From NCBI GenBank assembly GCA_029964075.1, contig CM057146.1, positions 9,505,501 to 9,569,500 of the forward strand: a stretch of DNA of 64,000 nucleotides. The letters are read 5' to 3'. Under the pieces are notes generated by a model. The model was not told the origin of the DNA, did not search any database, and saw nothing but the letters and a program-made list of their open reading frames with translations. The translations under genes were made by a program, and so were the position numbers. Position 1 is the first letter of the stretch. Every line of letters starts with the position of its first letter. Below are positions 39,301 through 49,231 of this stretch, in pieces. Source of the DNA: Patiria pectinifera. Lineage: Eukaryota > Echinodermata > Asteroidea > Valvatida > Asterinidae.

Positions 39301-40402
39301 GCTGTGAAGCCAAGCCCAATGGAGTTTTGACCAATCACAGCCATTAGTGAAGTCTGACTAGTCCCTTAAATGTGACAGAAATACTGGACTACCTCCGTAT
39401 ATTGAGTCACAGTGCCACATACGGCCTGTGCACAGATGGTCCCGTTGCTAGGGGAGCCGAAAATCAATTAAAGATCAAAATTATTTTGTCAGCAGAAAAT
39501 CAACCAGGGTAAGCGGACCATCCGCGCACAGGCTGTAGGCAATATACGAAGGTAGTCCAGTATTTCAGTCACATTTATGGGACTTAAGTATGACATGCGT
39601 ACATTATGGTTGGCTAAAGAGTAAAGTTAGCCTGACTTTGTGTCAATTCTCTGTACTCAAGTTAAGGTCTCAGACTCTCAGTCTGCTACTTGACAAAATC
39701 ACCACACGTATATTTAACTAGTTACTTAAGGGATCCATATTTAAGCTCAGTTAACAAACCTGTATATATCGCAGGAAATCTTGTTTATCCTTCTTGAGTC
39801 GGACAAGGCGATACTCAAAACTGGTTCTCTTCTTTACAATTGTTCTTTGAAAAGTGGGAAAAGCAAATTTTAGTTAAATATCAAATTTTAAATATCATCA
39901 TTAACAAAATTGTGTTATTTTATTTAGAGAATGCATATTGAATATTCATTTCTTCTCTACAAGTTTTACTTTAGTTACGATTAGGCCCTATCTGTCAAAT
40001 TGTCAGACTGCCAAAACTAACAAATGACTTACCTAAGGTAAATTAAATTTAAAAAATCGACAAATACTGAGGTCACATACATTTGTACACTACTTAACGC
40101 TTGTTGTGATTAAAAAAACTAGGAGACTAGGGCCTATACTCTGACTATAGTCTTTTCTGTGTTTTTACTCCTCCATGATTATCTATAACAATTAACAATA
40201 ACATTATCATTAACGCCCCCCCCCCCCGCTGATAGGTGGCGCTATTTCGTCACCGTGTCCTTGGCACTTGCGCTGCAACTTTGCAAGTGCAAGTATAACC
40301 ATCTACTTACTTTATTTCTGCTTTCGTGAACAAGCCAACACGTTCCAATTGTTCTAGCTCCAACAGAGTTTCCTCTAGGTTCTGATGAACAAATTCTGCC
40401 AT
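24208..40402 (-). CDS. UTP6: UTP6, U3 snoRNA-associated protein 6 (small-subunit processome, UTP-B)
   Basis: Complete gene, ATG at 40402, TAG at 24210-24208, 589 aa (human is close to 597). Exons in transcript order: 40402-40311, 39844-39760, 38843-38802, 38221-38150, 37975-37907, 36790-36727, 35951-35833, 35320-35288, 34520-34394, 33312-33228, 33084-33008, 32413-32259, 30786-30709, 29683-29551, 27982-27915, 26932-26855, 26186-26080, 25338-25199, 24353-24208. All borders are GT-AG and phases agree. The N-terminus MAEFVHQNLEETLLELEQLE followed by RVGLFTKAEIK, the segment RIGYFFKKDEIEYAIIKRIQ and the end QTGHAT are diagnostic. The protein is built of HAT (half-TPR) helices, e.g. LWIIAAKFQMEEIMSAENAR. 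Known role: nucleolar UTP-B subunit needed for early 18S pre-rRNA processing. Two very short exons (42 and 33 nt) are present. The last coding segment has been tandemly duplicated downstream (see 23892-24300). Confidence 0.97.
24594..24966 (+). repeat. Dispersed repeat L, copy 1
   Basis: It shares GTGCACTGGAG, CAGACTTCATGGACTTTGTG and CCGTCAGCCGTGCCTGTGTA in inverse order with 52045-52430. It lies in the last UTP6 intron. Confidence 0.65.
25396..25787 (-). mobile_element. tRNA-derived SINE (family 1), full copy
   Basis: Read on the minus strand it starts GGGGTGCTGTGGTCCAGTGG, has an A-box-like head and the B-box-like GGGTTCGAATCC, the AGCAAGGCACTTTACCATTA and AGAAGGGGTTTGCCCCGG body, and ends with a CGCTATATAAGACTCC tail. 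Confidence 0.85.
26218..26584. mobile_element. TIR element family K, copy 1
   Basis: The end AATTCGGGTGATTCACAATG and its diverged inverse at about 26565-26583, followed inward by CAGTGCGCCACCAAGAGTTT. The second copy is at 51294. Confidence 0.75.
27470..27810. repeat. Dispersed repeat N, copy 1
   Basis: GGTCGTATCTCCTAAAACGG and CAAAGTCAATGGACGTCAAG are shared, in inverse orientation, with 55195-55372. Confidence 0.6.
28093..28644. mobile_element. TTAA MITE family B, copy 1
   Basis: It is bounded by TTAA, with left end TTAAAGGTATAGTCCATCAT and right end ATGATGGACTCTGGCTTAA. A central near-palindrome at about 28451-28486 has outer TTTCCAACGG/CCGTTGGAAA. Confidence 0.85.
29108..29386 (-). mobile_element. 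tRNA-derived SINE (family 3), copy 1
   Basis: On the minus strand it has the head GAGTGCAGCCTAGTGG and the box CATGGGTTCGAATCCAGC, then CCTCCACTTGCCTCTC and TCCAGGGGGAGTAGAAAT. A second copy is at 35430. Confidence 0.75.
29963..30470. mobile_element. TTAA MITE family A, copy 4 (degenerate)
   Basis: GGAAATATACAACATTTGCT and the inner CATTTTCTTGTAGTCTGGTT agree with the family, but the TTAA ends and central palindrome are eroded (CGCTGGTCAGCTCAGC). Confidence 0.75.
31072..31424 (-). mobile_element. tRNA-derived SINE (family 1), copy
   Basis: Nearly identical to 25396-25787 over the head and body (GGGGTGCTGTGGTCCAATGG on the minus strand), with a small deletion near the tail. Confidence 0.85.
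31548..31680. repeat. GACTC-rich simple repeat
   Basis: Irregular runs of CGACTCGACT. A similar patch is at about 56876-56930. Confidence 0.8.
31820..32056. repeat. Dispersed repeat H, copy 2
   Basis: It matches 19232-19432 (GGTGCGCGTCAACCAGCG, CGCCCATGGGACGTCGTTG) and has an extra 40 bp near 31860-31900. Confidence 0.75.
32654..32921. mobile_element. TIR element of about 270 bp
   Basis: The arms TTTCGGTTTGCGGTAACACC and its inverse extend about 70 bp. The middle has TCGACTAGCCTGCTCTAGTC. Confidence 0.7.
34816..34993. repeat. Short inverted-end element
   Basis: TAATTGACCTATCG at the left and CGATAGGTCAATTG at the right enclose about 150 bp. Confidence 0.55.
35430..35718 (-). mobile_element. 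tRNA-derived SINE (family 3), copy 2
   Basis: Same body as 29108-29386, including GGATGGGATGCCAGTCCATC and CCAGCAGCTGGATTTGAACC in plus orientation. Confidence 0.75.
36245..36445. repeat. Inverted single copy of the 3608-4185 repeat unit
   Basis: GGAAGACCTCCCATATGTTT, CGCCAAATTGGGGACC and GAATGCAGAAACAAACTCAC are the inverse of the tandem unit at 3.6-4.2 kb. Confidence 0.75.
36501..36702. mobile_element. pogo/Tc1-mariner-type MITE on TA
   Basis: The ends CAGTCGAGTCTCGTTA and TAACGAGATTCGACTG are inverted and flanked by TA on both sides, with further internal inverted matches (CAGAATTTTGTATTAA twice). It lies in a UTP6 intron. Confidence 0.8.
36960..37195 (+). repeat. Dispersed repeat M, copy 1
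   Basis: TTGCAACCTGACACCACTTT and GTGGCGTCTGGATACTACAT are shared with 41020-41250 in the same orientation. Confidence 0.7.
37235..37315 (+). mobile_element. tRNA-like SINE head
   Basis: GGTCGAGTGGTTAGATGTCC and GGTTCAAGTCCCACCCGAG resemble the head in the element at 7230-7570. Confidence 0.6.
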
Positions 40403-40621
40403 ATTTAGATTGTTTATCAAGCGTTAAAGATTAACTGTATCATGATCTATGACCCGATTGTACATTGCCGCTCAATGCATCTACTACGCGGCCTAAACAC
40501 GTGCGCATTTTTATATACCTACTGCATGTCTAGTCCCCCACCTCAGCACATATTATTACTCATCAAGTAAACGCAAGATAAGGTCTCTGACTAGAGGTCA
40601 AAAGTCAACTAACAAATCATC
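40403..40621. promoter_or_regulatory. Shared divergent promoter region of UTP6 and MRPL27
   Basis: Only 219 bp separate the two ATG codons, which point away from each other, so both 5' UTRs and core promoters must lie here or inside the first introns. A palindromic E-box CACGTG lies at 40498-40503, followed by an AT-rich TTTTTATATA stretch near 40507. Both genes serve ribosome production (nucleolar and mitochondrial), and E-boxes are common in such promoters, so co-regulation is plausible. Start sites cannot be placed from sequence. Confidence 0.6.
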
Positions 40622-43600
40622 ATGTTGGCCCGGCAGATCTCGAAGCTTTTCAAAAGCCCTCTGAAATCTATTGAAATTGGTAAGATCAGGGGTTGAAAAC
40701 GTAAAATTATTGAAAGTGAAGTATTCATTACTTTTTACCGAATAAGGAGCTTATGGGGAATTTTTCGTCGCACTTTGCCCGGCCTAAATTTGTCACCGAC
40801 TTCTGAGTTCACAGTGCAGGGAGGCATGGAACGATTGGGCGGGGCCGAGAGAGAGGGGGGGGTGCAAATAAGTTGCGGGAGAAGACAGTATCGTGATGCT
40901 ACTTGTACTTGTTATTTAATATTAAGAAATGTAGTTACCTAACACCACTTTCTTCATTGATATGTTCTAAAGGGAATTGTGAAAATTATACACTTTATTT
41001 TCGGAAAGAAGACTGTTGCATGCAATTGCAACCTGATGCCACTTTTTTTTCTTAATATCATTGTATATCATCTCAATAAAGGTTAGTTATTACATTTGCA
41101 GAAATGTTGAAAAGACATGAATCTCGGACTGAGAAAAATTTCAAATTTTGTTAGGAAATACTTAGAAAATGTTCTTGACTCTTCATCAACTATTTGTACA
41201 CAACCGCATAAGTGGCGTCTGGATACTACATTCTTTCCTTATTTTCCAATCAAAATCATGGATTCTAAATTTGGGTTCCACTGTGGAATGGAAGAATCGT
41301 CATCCATGCCTGGATAATTAATAAGTTTTCTAACAAATTTTATGGTCCTACAGGCTACATTTGTTCATTGTTTTTTCCCAACATATAAACTGTCCCTCAT
41401 TGAGGACTGCATTGATTTATGCTTATTTTGTTTCATGTTGCTTTTTCTCGTCAGAAAGAAATCATTTTAAAAATCCAGTTTCATTTCCGTCCAAATATGA
41501 GTTTTATCATTAACTTCAGATTTTAAGCATTTCCTTTACTCACTATACTGACTTCAGGTTTATGGTCAACGGCCTTAGAACAAGTCCGTCCGGCGTTGAG
41601 CCTATGTGGTGTGAGATGGGCATCAAAGAAGGCTGGCAGCAGCAAGAGGAACCATGGGGGCAAGAGCCCTGGCCAGAGACTGGGTCTCAAGAAGAATGAA
41701 GGTAGGGTATGGCATTGTCTGAATCAATTGGATCATACCAAAATGAACATGCACAACTTCGGCATCCACTGGCTAGCGGCTGCAGCCCCTGGCTAGCGGC
41801 TGCAGCCCCTGGCTAGCGGCTGCAGCCCCTGGCTAGCGGCTGCAGCCCCTGGCCAGCGGCTGCAGCCCCTGGCCAGCGGCTGCAGCCCCTGGCCAGCGGC
41901 TGCAGCCCCTGGCCAGCGGCTGCAGCCCCCGGCTAGCGGCTGCAGCCCCTGGCTAGCGGCTGCAGCCCCTGGCTAGCGGCTGCAGCCCCTGGCTAGCGGC
42001 TGCAGCCCCTGGCTAGCGGCTGCAGCCCCTGGCTAGCGGCTGCAGCCCCTGGCTAGCGGCTGCAGCCCCTGGCTAGCGGCTGCAGCCCCCGGCTAGCGGC
42101 TGCAGCCCCCGGCTAGCGGCTGCAGCCACCGGCTAGCGGCTGCAGCCACCGGCTAGCGGCTGCAGCCACCGGCTAGCGGCTGCAGCCACCGGCTAGCGGC
42201 TGCAGCCCCCTGGCTAGCGGCTGCAGCCACTGGCTAGCGGCTCTTTTTTGCCACTAGAGTCATTCTTTCACAGAGTCTTTGCATAATTGATTGTTTTGTT
42301 GAGTGATGTGATCGGGAAATTGATTTATTGATGCGATTTGATTTGTTTGCCAGGATGTTATGTGCAGCCCGGTATGATTCTGGTCAGGCAGAAGATGGCA
42401 TTCCGATGGTACCCTGGGAACTTTGTAAGTATTTAACATAAACATGAAGGCAGTAAGCAAACGCAGAGCCATTTCAAATGTTTATTCCTATTAAGAACCC
42501 CCATCACCTTGAAACAAATCTACATTATAAGTTCTGAACCCCCCCCCCCTTTGTTTTCTTTTTTTAATACAAAATTGCTAGATTAATAGGACTTCATTTC
42601 TGGCATCTACCCAATTTGTGTGAACATTTGACAAATTTTCGCAAAGTTTGATTTTTTAGCCAGAAATTAGTATTTTTGATGACCGCGGATATGGAAAACT
42701 TTTCAGATTGGGGCTAGTTTGGGTAAAAATCTTAAATGTTTGTTTTCTCCCTGCATCCTGACTGTAGTGAGCTGAAATCTCTAAGGAATTCATTTCTGGC
42801 ATCTACTCACCTTGTGTGAACATTTGACAAAGTTTTGTAAAGTTGGATTTTTTGGCCAGAAATTAGTATTTTTGATGACCGCGGATATGGAAAACTTTTC
42901 AGATTTGGGCCATTTTGGGTAAAAATCTTAAATGTTTGTTTTCTCCCTGGATCCTGACTGTAGTGAGCTGAAATCTCTTAGGAATTCATTTCTGGCATCT
43001 ACCCACCTTGTGTGAACATTTGACTTAGTTTCGTGAAGTTGAATTTTTGGGCCAGAAATTAGTATTTTTGATGACCGCGGATATGGAAAACTTTTCAGAT
43101 TTGGGCCGTTTCGGGTGAAAATCTGAAATGTTTGTTTTCTCCCTGGAGCCTTTGATACATAAATTTATATTGCATACAGGGGATGTAAAAAGAAACGAAA
43201 CCCAAATGTCGGGACGATTGTTTCAGTTAAGTTTTGCATGTAGCACCTTCAAAGTCTAGGATATGAAAGCCCAATTCGTAAGCTTTCTTTTAGTACAAGA
43301 ATCATTCAAAACAGGTATGTGTTCTTTCAGCAAAACAAAAACAAATCACATAGGGATGTGTGTGAATTGTTTTCGTTTTGCTGAAAGAACGCACACATTT
43401 TTGGTGTTCCGTGGACACAACTTTGAACTGGAGGTTGTGTTTAAAATTACGTAACTTCAAAAGTACATGAGTGATTTGAATGATTCTTGTACTAAAACAA
43501 AGCTTATGAAATGGGCTTTCATATCCTAGATTTTGAAAGTGCTACAAGCAGAACTTCACTCAAACAATAGTCCCAACATTTGGGTTTCGTTTTTTTTTTA

Positions 43601-43933
43601 CTCACCCTGGCCTGTATTTTAGTATACACAACACCACACTGATTTAAGCACCATAAAAAATATATAGAAAGGCAAGTTTTTGAAAATGTTTTTAAAAAAT
43701 GCAAGCATTTTAATTGTCTCATTCTTCAGGTTACGACAGGACGTGACAAGACTCTATCGGCCCAGGTGGCAGGTACCGTCTACTTCACTCAGGAGCGTTG
43801 GAACCCTAGACCAGACACGGAGTTTGGGAGAACCGTGGCCCCTACGCTGTCGGACGAGGCAATGACTAGGACATTTGTGCACGTCAGGCCAGAGCCGGAA
43901 GTGGGGAAATTCAAACTCAAGGAACAGATCTAA
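40622..43933 (+). CDS. MRPL27: MRPL27, mitochondrial large ribosomal subunit protein bL27m
   Basis: Complete gene of four exons: 40622-40679, 41558-41701, 42354-42424, 43730-43933 (TAA at 43931), 158 aa, with GT-AG borders and matching phases. Residues 1-30 are basic with no acidic run (MLARQISKLFKSPLKS...), as in a mitochondrial targeting peptide. Exon 2 holds the L27 hallmark VRWASKKAGSSKRNHGGKSP, then QRLGLKK; exon 3 gives GMILVRQKMAFRWYPGNF and exon 4 GRDKTLSAQVAGTVYFTQ, matching the beta-barrel core of bL27. Known role: bL27 sits near the peptidyl-transferase centre of the large subunit. The roughly 65-residue C-terminal extension is typical of mitochondrial forms. Intron 2 contains a 20 bp minisatellite; intron 3 contains a 193 bp tandem repeat and a TIR element. 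A TTAA MITE is inserted 286 bp after the stop, in or just beyond the 3' UTR. Confidence 0.95.
41020..41250 (+). repeat. Dispersed repeat M, copy 2
   Basis: It corresponds to 36960-37195 and lies in MRPL27 intron 1. Confidence 0.7.
41771..42243. repeat. GC-rich 20 bp minisatellite in MRPL27 intron 2
   Basis: About 23 head-to-tail copies of GGCTAGCGGCTGCAGCCCCT, starting 69 bp after the exon 2 donor and ending about 110 bp before exon 3. Variants come in blocks (GGCCAGC at 41851-41930; CCACC endings at 42121-42200). The unit contains the palindromes GCTAGC and GGCTGCAGCC. Confidence 0.97.
42585..43150 (+). repeat. Tandem repeat, three units of about 193 bp
   Basis: TTCATTTCTGGCATCTAC begins units near 42590, 42788 and 42983; each has GATGACCGCGGATATGG. 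It lies in MRPL27 intron 3. Confidence 0.85.
43177..43610. mobile_element. Long-TIR element of about 435 bp
   Basis: Inverted arms of about 190 bp (AACGAAACCCAAATGTCGGG ... AGGATATGAAAGCCCA, matched by the inverse at the right side) around a short middle; the inner part pairs GTTCTTTCAGCAAAAC with its inverse. It ends 120 bp before MRPL27 exon 4. Confidence 0.75.
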
Positions 43934-44219
43934 CTTGGATGATGTGGACGCTGTGGTTCGCTGTTAGACTGTGGAGAAACACAAGATGACGTTTTGTGGT
44001 CGCCTCGAAGGGACTTTGTGGATTTGCACAGTGCTTTGTGTATGTGTTGCATGGAGTTTCTCACTACCCATGGTCATCCTGAATGTGCACAATGTCATAG
44101 CGTGTCTTCGCGTGGTCCACAAGGACACACACGGTCAAGGGAGCTGAAAGTCTTCCATCTCTCACATGTATTTCACGGTTGAGGGGTACTCTTGCCCATC
44201 GAGCCCATAAATACGAGAC

Positions 44220-44715
44220 TTAAAGCTATAGTCCATCATTTGCAGCTATCCGAAAAAGTAACTGGCGTATTATTGTTGAAAAACATACTTGGTTGAAAGA
44301 TAGTAAGTGGACTAAATTCCCTGTGAAATTATTCTTTCTGGCAAGTTCTCATTTTGAAGTAATCAACGAAAGAAGGCCTTTCCAACGGTGCGTCTTAAGA
44401 CGCACCATAGGAAAATTTAAATTAGTACTTCATTTTGTTATTCGGCGCCTGTGCGCGCAAGGCGCGCGGTTGCTATAATTCGTCGGATCAGTGTGCGACA
44501 TCGCGTATAGCTGCAATTCAAAACAATTCAAAACACGATTCAGCAACTTTTGATTTGAAATTGAATGCTGTTTTTCTCGGAATATACAGCTGAAGCTGAG
44601 CTGAAACTTCATCAGGTTAGTTGTTCAGTATCCTTCATTAGATTTTGAACACTTTTGTTGCTTCAAACGAACAAAATGCACAAATTACAAATGATGGACT
44701 ACAGTATATCTTTAA
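44220..44715. mobile_element. TTAA MITE family B, copy 2
   Basis: TTAAAGCTATAGTCCATCAT at the left and ACTACAGTATATCTTTAA at the right. The central palindrome GGTGCGTCTTAAGACGCACC (about 44387-44406) is perfect over 20 bp. Confidence 0.85.
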
Positions 44716-45015
44716 TATGCTGTCACAAATTGCTGTCATATTTTATTTTATTCAATTCTTATTTTAACTGGGTAGCCCATTCAGTGAAATCCACTGGCCT
44801 CCCATGTGGCCCAGTCAAGAGAAGACAGTGTGAAGAAATTACAGTTTTAGATGTTGGAGGAACGCCACCGAAGAATTTTCTAAGGAAAACCCACGGGAAA
44901 GATTTCCATACATGTACGTCACTTTCAAAAGTGACTTTGTATGGTTCTTTCATCTATTTTCCCTCCTCGACTCTCACTCTCCACCCTCCTCCAATCCTCT
45001 TTATTTACCAGTTAC

Positions 45016-45548
45016 TTAAAGGGAATATACAACATTTGCAAACATCGAAAAATAAAACTACCAAGTTTTTACGAAATACCTTACTGGGATGTTGGTAAAT
45101 GACAGTCTAAAGCATCCTGTAAAATTATGGCACCTGACAGTGTGAAGTCATTTTCAAGAAAATGGTATTTTTGTATACATTTCCAACGGTGGTCAGCCGA
45201 CCACCGTTGGAAAAACCTAACTATTTTTCAACTTCTGCTCCAACTTTACACTTTTTCAGTCCAAATTTGGTTTGCTATTGGTTACATGTTCATGAATGGG
45301 TGCAGGCCAGCTAGACTGGTTCCCTTATCTTACAATTTTCCGGCATCTATAAATTGATCCTTTTTATCTTTAGTGGAGTCAAGGAACCAGACTACTTGAA
45401 CATTTTTGTTTTTGTTGGTTTTTCCACCTTTTTCGAACACAAAACTTCAAACATGTCAGTGTAACAATATTTGATCTATTATACTAACCCCTCAAATAGT
45501 TCATTTCTGAAAATTACAGCAAAAGCCAATGATGTACATTCCCTTTAA
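45016..45548. mobile_element. TTAA MITE family A, copy 5
   Basis: TTAAAGGGAATATACAACAT to TGTACATTCCCTTTAA. The central palindrome at about 45180-45213 has arms GGTGGTC/GACCACC, like copy 2. Confidence 0.85.
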
Positions 45549-45586
45549 TTCAAACCTGCAATCTTGCTATTTAATCACACCAACCT

Positions 45587-45848
45587 TAGGCCCAAAAAAA
45601 AAACAGTTCTTCTGGTTTCCCTATCTACCCTTTTCTGACAGCCCCTACCCTAATTTTTTATGGGAAAAATGAGAAAAAAAACCACCCAAAACCATCAATT
45701 TCTACCTTTTACCCTTGACTACACGAAGACGCCTCCATATGATTGTACACAAAAAAAATTGGCCAAAAAAAAAATCCCTACTTACCTACCCTATTTTAGA
45801 ATGCCATGTAATCGGAAGCAGAACTTTTTTTCTTTTTTTCTTGGCCTT
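45587..45848. mobile_element. GGCC-ended TIR element family F, copy 2
   Basis: Same body as 12056-12317 (CTGACAGCCCCTACCC, AAAACCATCAATTTCTACCT) between GGCCCAAAAA and TTGGCC. Confidence 0.65.
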
Positions 45849-47697
45849 ATTCGCTACACAAGGCAAAACGATTGTTGCCAGTAAGGGGGACTATTTGATG
45901 TACTTAAAGAATACCAGTGAATACTCAATAAACTAAATATTCATGAAAATTTGAATATTTATGACGTATTGCACTATCATTGATTGAATTTTCATGTGTT
46001 CCGTGTTGCAGGGCTGATATTTTTTTTCTGGTATTTTACCACATTTGTGGATTTCAAATACGCCTAAATGAAAAGGCTGCTACAATGTAAATACATGAAT
46101 AATGTTTATAGCAAGGTTCAACATGACTTTTGTTGTGACATTTAACAAAATACACATGCAACTGTCTTTGTTTTCAATGGAAAAACCTTTATTTACATAC
46201 AATCACACATTTTCCACTCCAATCCTCAGACACATGTGAATTATTACCAGGTTAGGAGTGCAGGCAGCTTTTTATCTCAGAAAGTCCAAAACATTTAATT
46301 TTGACTTTTCATCCAATACCAAATTCAAACCAGCATGACTCAATAGTGGAGAATACATTATCGCAAACTGTGAAATGCCCACTAATCGTGACTTAAAATA
46401 TTCTACATATCGGTGCAAAACTAAACCAGAGTTTTGAAATACATGTCTTTTTTTAAGTAGTTCTCCTTTACAGAAAACTCTGCTACTATTTCCTGCATTG
46501 TTTATCCCATTTTTCAGTGAGTTGGCACACAAGCATGTTCTGGAATTGGAAGAGCTTTTTTCAGTTTTTCACTCAATGCGTACACAGTATATTGTACATG
46601 TTTAAGTGCCAACACCAATTCTGTGATTGGTTTTTGTGGATGGAAATATTTTTCAGCCTACATGTATGCAAAATGTTTTGATATTGTTTGATTTACTTGT
46701 CTGCAAAAGTGTCATATAAATTTACCTTCCAATTTCATATTTTAGGATTTTTGTTCAGTTAGGTTTTTTTTTTCCAGGTAAGTTACCTCGAATGCAAATA
46801 ACAAAATATGGTGGACAAATTGTTGACTTCATTATGTGGACATTCTTTCGCTGTTTGTACACCTTGGAAGTACTAGTGGATTAAAATTTACCAATAAAAA
46901 AACCAAATCTTCGGTGGTTGTGACCGTTACTTAGTGTTTGCCTACACCACAATGCCCAAAATACTTGCTCTTGAATAAACTCAGCGACAATGGCTTCTCT
47001 AAGCAAAGTTACTTGATATCTAAAATTAAGTCTAAATCTTTATCTGTTTTATCCCTGATTATAGGTACACCCATTTCAGAAAAGCATCCGTGAAGGATAA
47101 CTGATAGAAATCCAACATTATAACAATCGTAACGCAGGCAATTTAACAATTCCTTCACAAACTGATTAAAATTTTGGCTAAAAAAGGTTACAAACTCTTT
47201 AATAACAGGAATTTCCTTAAAAGATTACATCACACCGGAATAAATACCAATCCAACTTCACAATGATTAAGTCATTGTTTCTTTTGGTTAGATTAACAAT
47301 ACTGCATTTTCAAAAATATTTGCTGTACAATTTGGAAAAGAAACAAACTGGAGGCACTTGATTCGTTCAAATAAAAAAAAAATTAAAAAAAAAATTAAAA
47401 AAGAGAACAATTTAATATGAGTAATGTTTTCTGTTCGCACTATTCTTAAAAACAAGAAAAGTGTTGGGGTTGCTTTTGCGTTAAAAAACCCACACAAACA
47501 CGAAAAGATTTTGGGTTGGTTTTGGGTAAAAACATCCTAAGTATGTAGCCGATGTACACAAAAATACAAAAGACAATTCATAAAAGCCTATTTTGATGAG
47601 CGAAACACTGCAAAACTTTAAGCTGCTCCAATTTTTTTACTGGAAATTTCAAAATGCTATGTTTAACAACTGTTAGAACCTTACAAGCAAGGGAACT
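45849..47697. other. AT-rich spacer, no gene seen
   Basis: There is no exon-like reading frame with recognisable similarity. AATAAA at about 46893 is in plus orientation but is 3 kb from MRPL27 and is unlikely to serve it. Confidence 0.4.
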
Positions 47698-48228
47698 TTA
47701 AAGGTGGAGTAGATCATTTGCAGCTATCCAAAAAGCAACTCACCAAATGATTTTTAAAAAGCATACTTGGTTTAAAGATAGTAATGGCACCAAACTCCCT
47801 ATGAAATTGTTCCTTCGGGCATGCTGTCACTTAAAAGAGAACAATAAAAGAAGGACATTTCCAAAGATGAGTCAAGTGACGCATTTTTGGAAATTTCCGT
47901 TAGTAGTTGGTTTGCAATGGGGCGAATGTGTGCGCTGCATTGACACAACGCACACGTGTACGCGGTTGCTATTGTTCATCGGTTCGGTACGTGGCATCGC
48001 ATAGCTGTGATCAGCTGAATGAGAACGTGTTCAAAATACATGTATGACTCGGCAACTTTCACACTGAAATCAAGATCCTAGAATATTGTATTGTCGGAAT
48101 ATACAGCATTACACAGAGCTGAAACTTCATCAGGTTAGTTGTTAAGCACCCGTCTTTAGATTTTGGGCACTTTTGTTGCCTCAAACAAAAACATTTCGCA
48201 AACGACAAATGAGCTACTCTCCCTTTAA
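47698..48228. mobile_element. TTAA MITE family B, copy 3 (diverged)
   Basis: TTAAAGGTGGAGTAGATCAT and CTACTCTCCCTTTAA ends. The central palindrome near 47859 is eroded but keeps TTTCCAAA/TTTGGAAA ends. Confidence 0.8.
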
Positions 48229-49231
48229 GTTTACAGAGACAGGTATGTCTGAAATGCTTTTAATACAGAACAGTCGTGTAAATATCGAATTTTTTAGTGC
48301 AAAAATAGTCTTAATATTTATACGCTCAAACCCGAACTACATATTTAGGAGCAACAAGAATAAAAATGTTACCAAATTATTGCTTGCTAATCGACTTATC
48401 AATTAGGCTCCGCCCCCTAAGGACGTGTACAAACAACACGATTGGGCATGCATATTATTTGGTAGTGACATCGGGGCTGTGATTCGTCAACACCTCAAGG
48501 GGCGGGGCTTAATGGATCAGTCCATTATATTGAAAAAGGGGTGACCAAAAAGCACAAACATCGAAAGTGATAGTCAATTGCAACTCTTATTGCTATGCTT
48601 AACGTATCTAAAATACATAAAGCATTGTAATATAAGAAATAAGTACAGAATACATAGAGCACATTGCAGTAACTAGAATTATAAGAATATTTCGGAAAAC
48701 TATGAACAATTTATACAGATAACTCCTTGTCCCAAATCTATATTATACACAATGCAGACATGTTTCATCACACAATTATTAAAATAAATGAATAATCTGT
48801 TATTTACAAAGGTGCTTTCGTTGCCAAAAAAAAGAAGAAATAACCCATATAATAAAATCATAAAAACCCAAAAAAAATATTACCGAAAATAAAAAAACAA
48901 CTTAAGATTAATATTACCAACCAAAATACTTGGTACTTTGTAAGGCATATGACATGATACAACCGTTTTGAATTTGCAGTAAGTTATTTTGAAAGTTATC
49001 TGAAAAAGAAGACGTTACCCAACAAAATTTAAGCAAACATTGGTTGTATCAAGTGACAAGTGTGTAGCTGATCGAATGTGGAAGTTTGTGAAGTGTTGAC
49101 AATTATGCTTTCATTACTGGACAAACAATAGGAAGACACCTGCGGTTTCTTTTGTCTGGGAAGATACAGGCATGACAGGTGGGTATTAAATCACACAATG
49201 TATTGGAAGCTGAAAACATTAAAAACAGAGA
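48229..49231. other. AT-rich spacer, no gene seen
   Basis: Only short A/T runs and a GC-richer patch near 48410-48500 (CGCCCCCTAAGG, inverse-like GGGGCGGGGC) that could be a small inverted-end element. Confidence 0.35.

Noticed and set aside
41771..42243. Regular array that might be taken for CRISPR
   Set aside because: Units are directly adjacent 20-mers without unique spacers, in an animal intron; it is a minisatellite.
44655..45098. 147-codon plus-strand frame after MRPL27
   Set aside because: It joins the end of MITE B copy 2 to the start of MITE A copy 5; no domain similarity seen.
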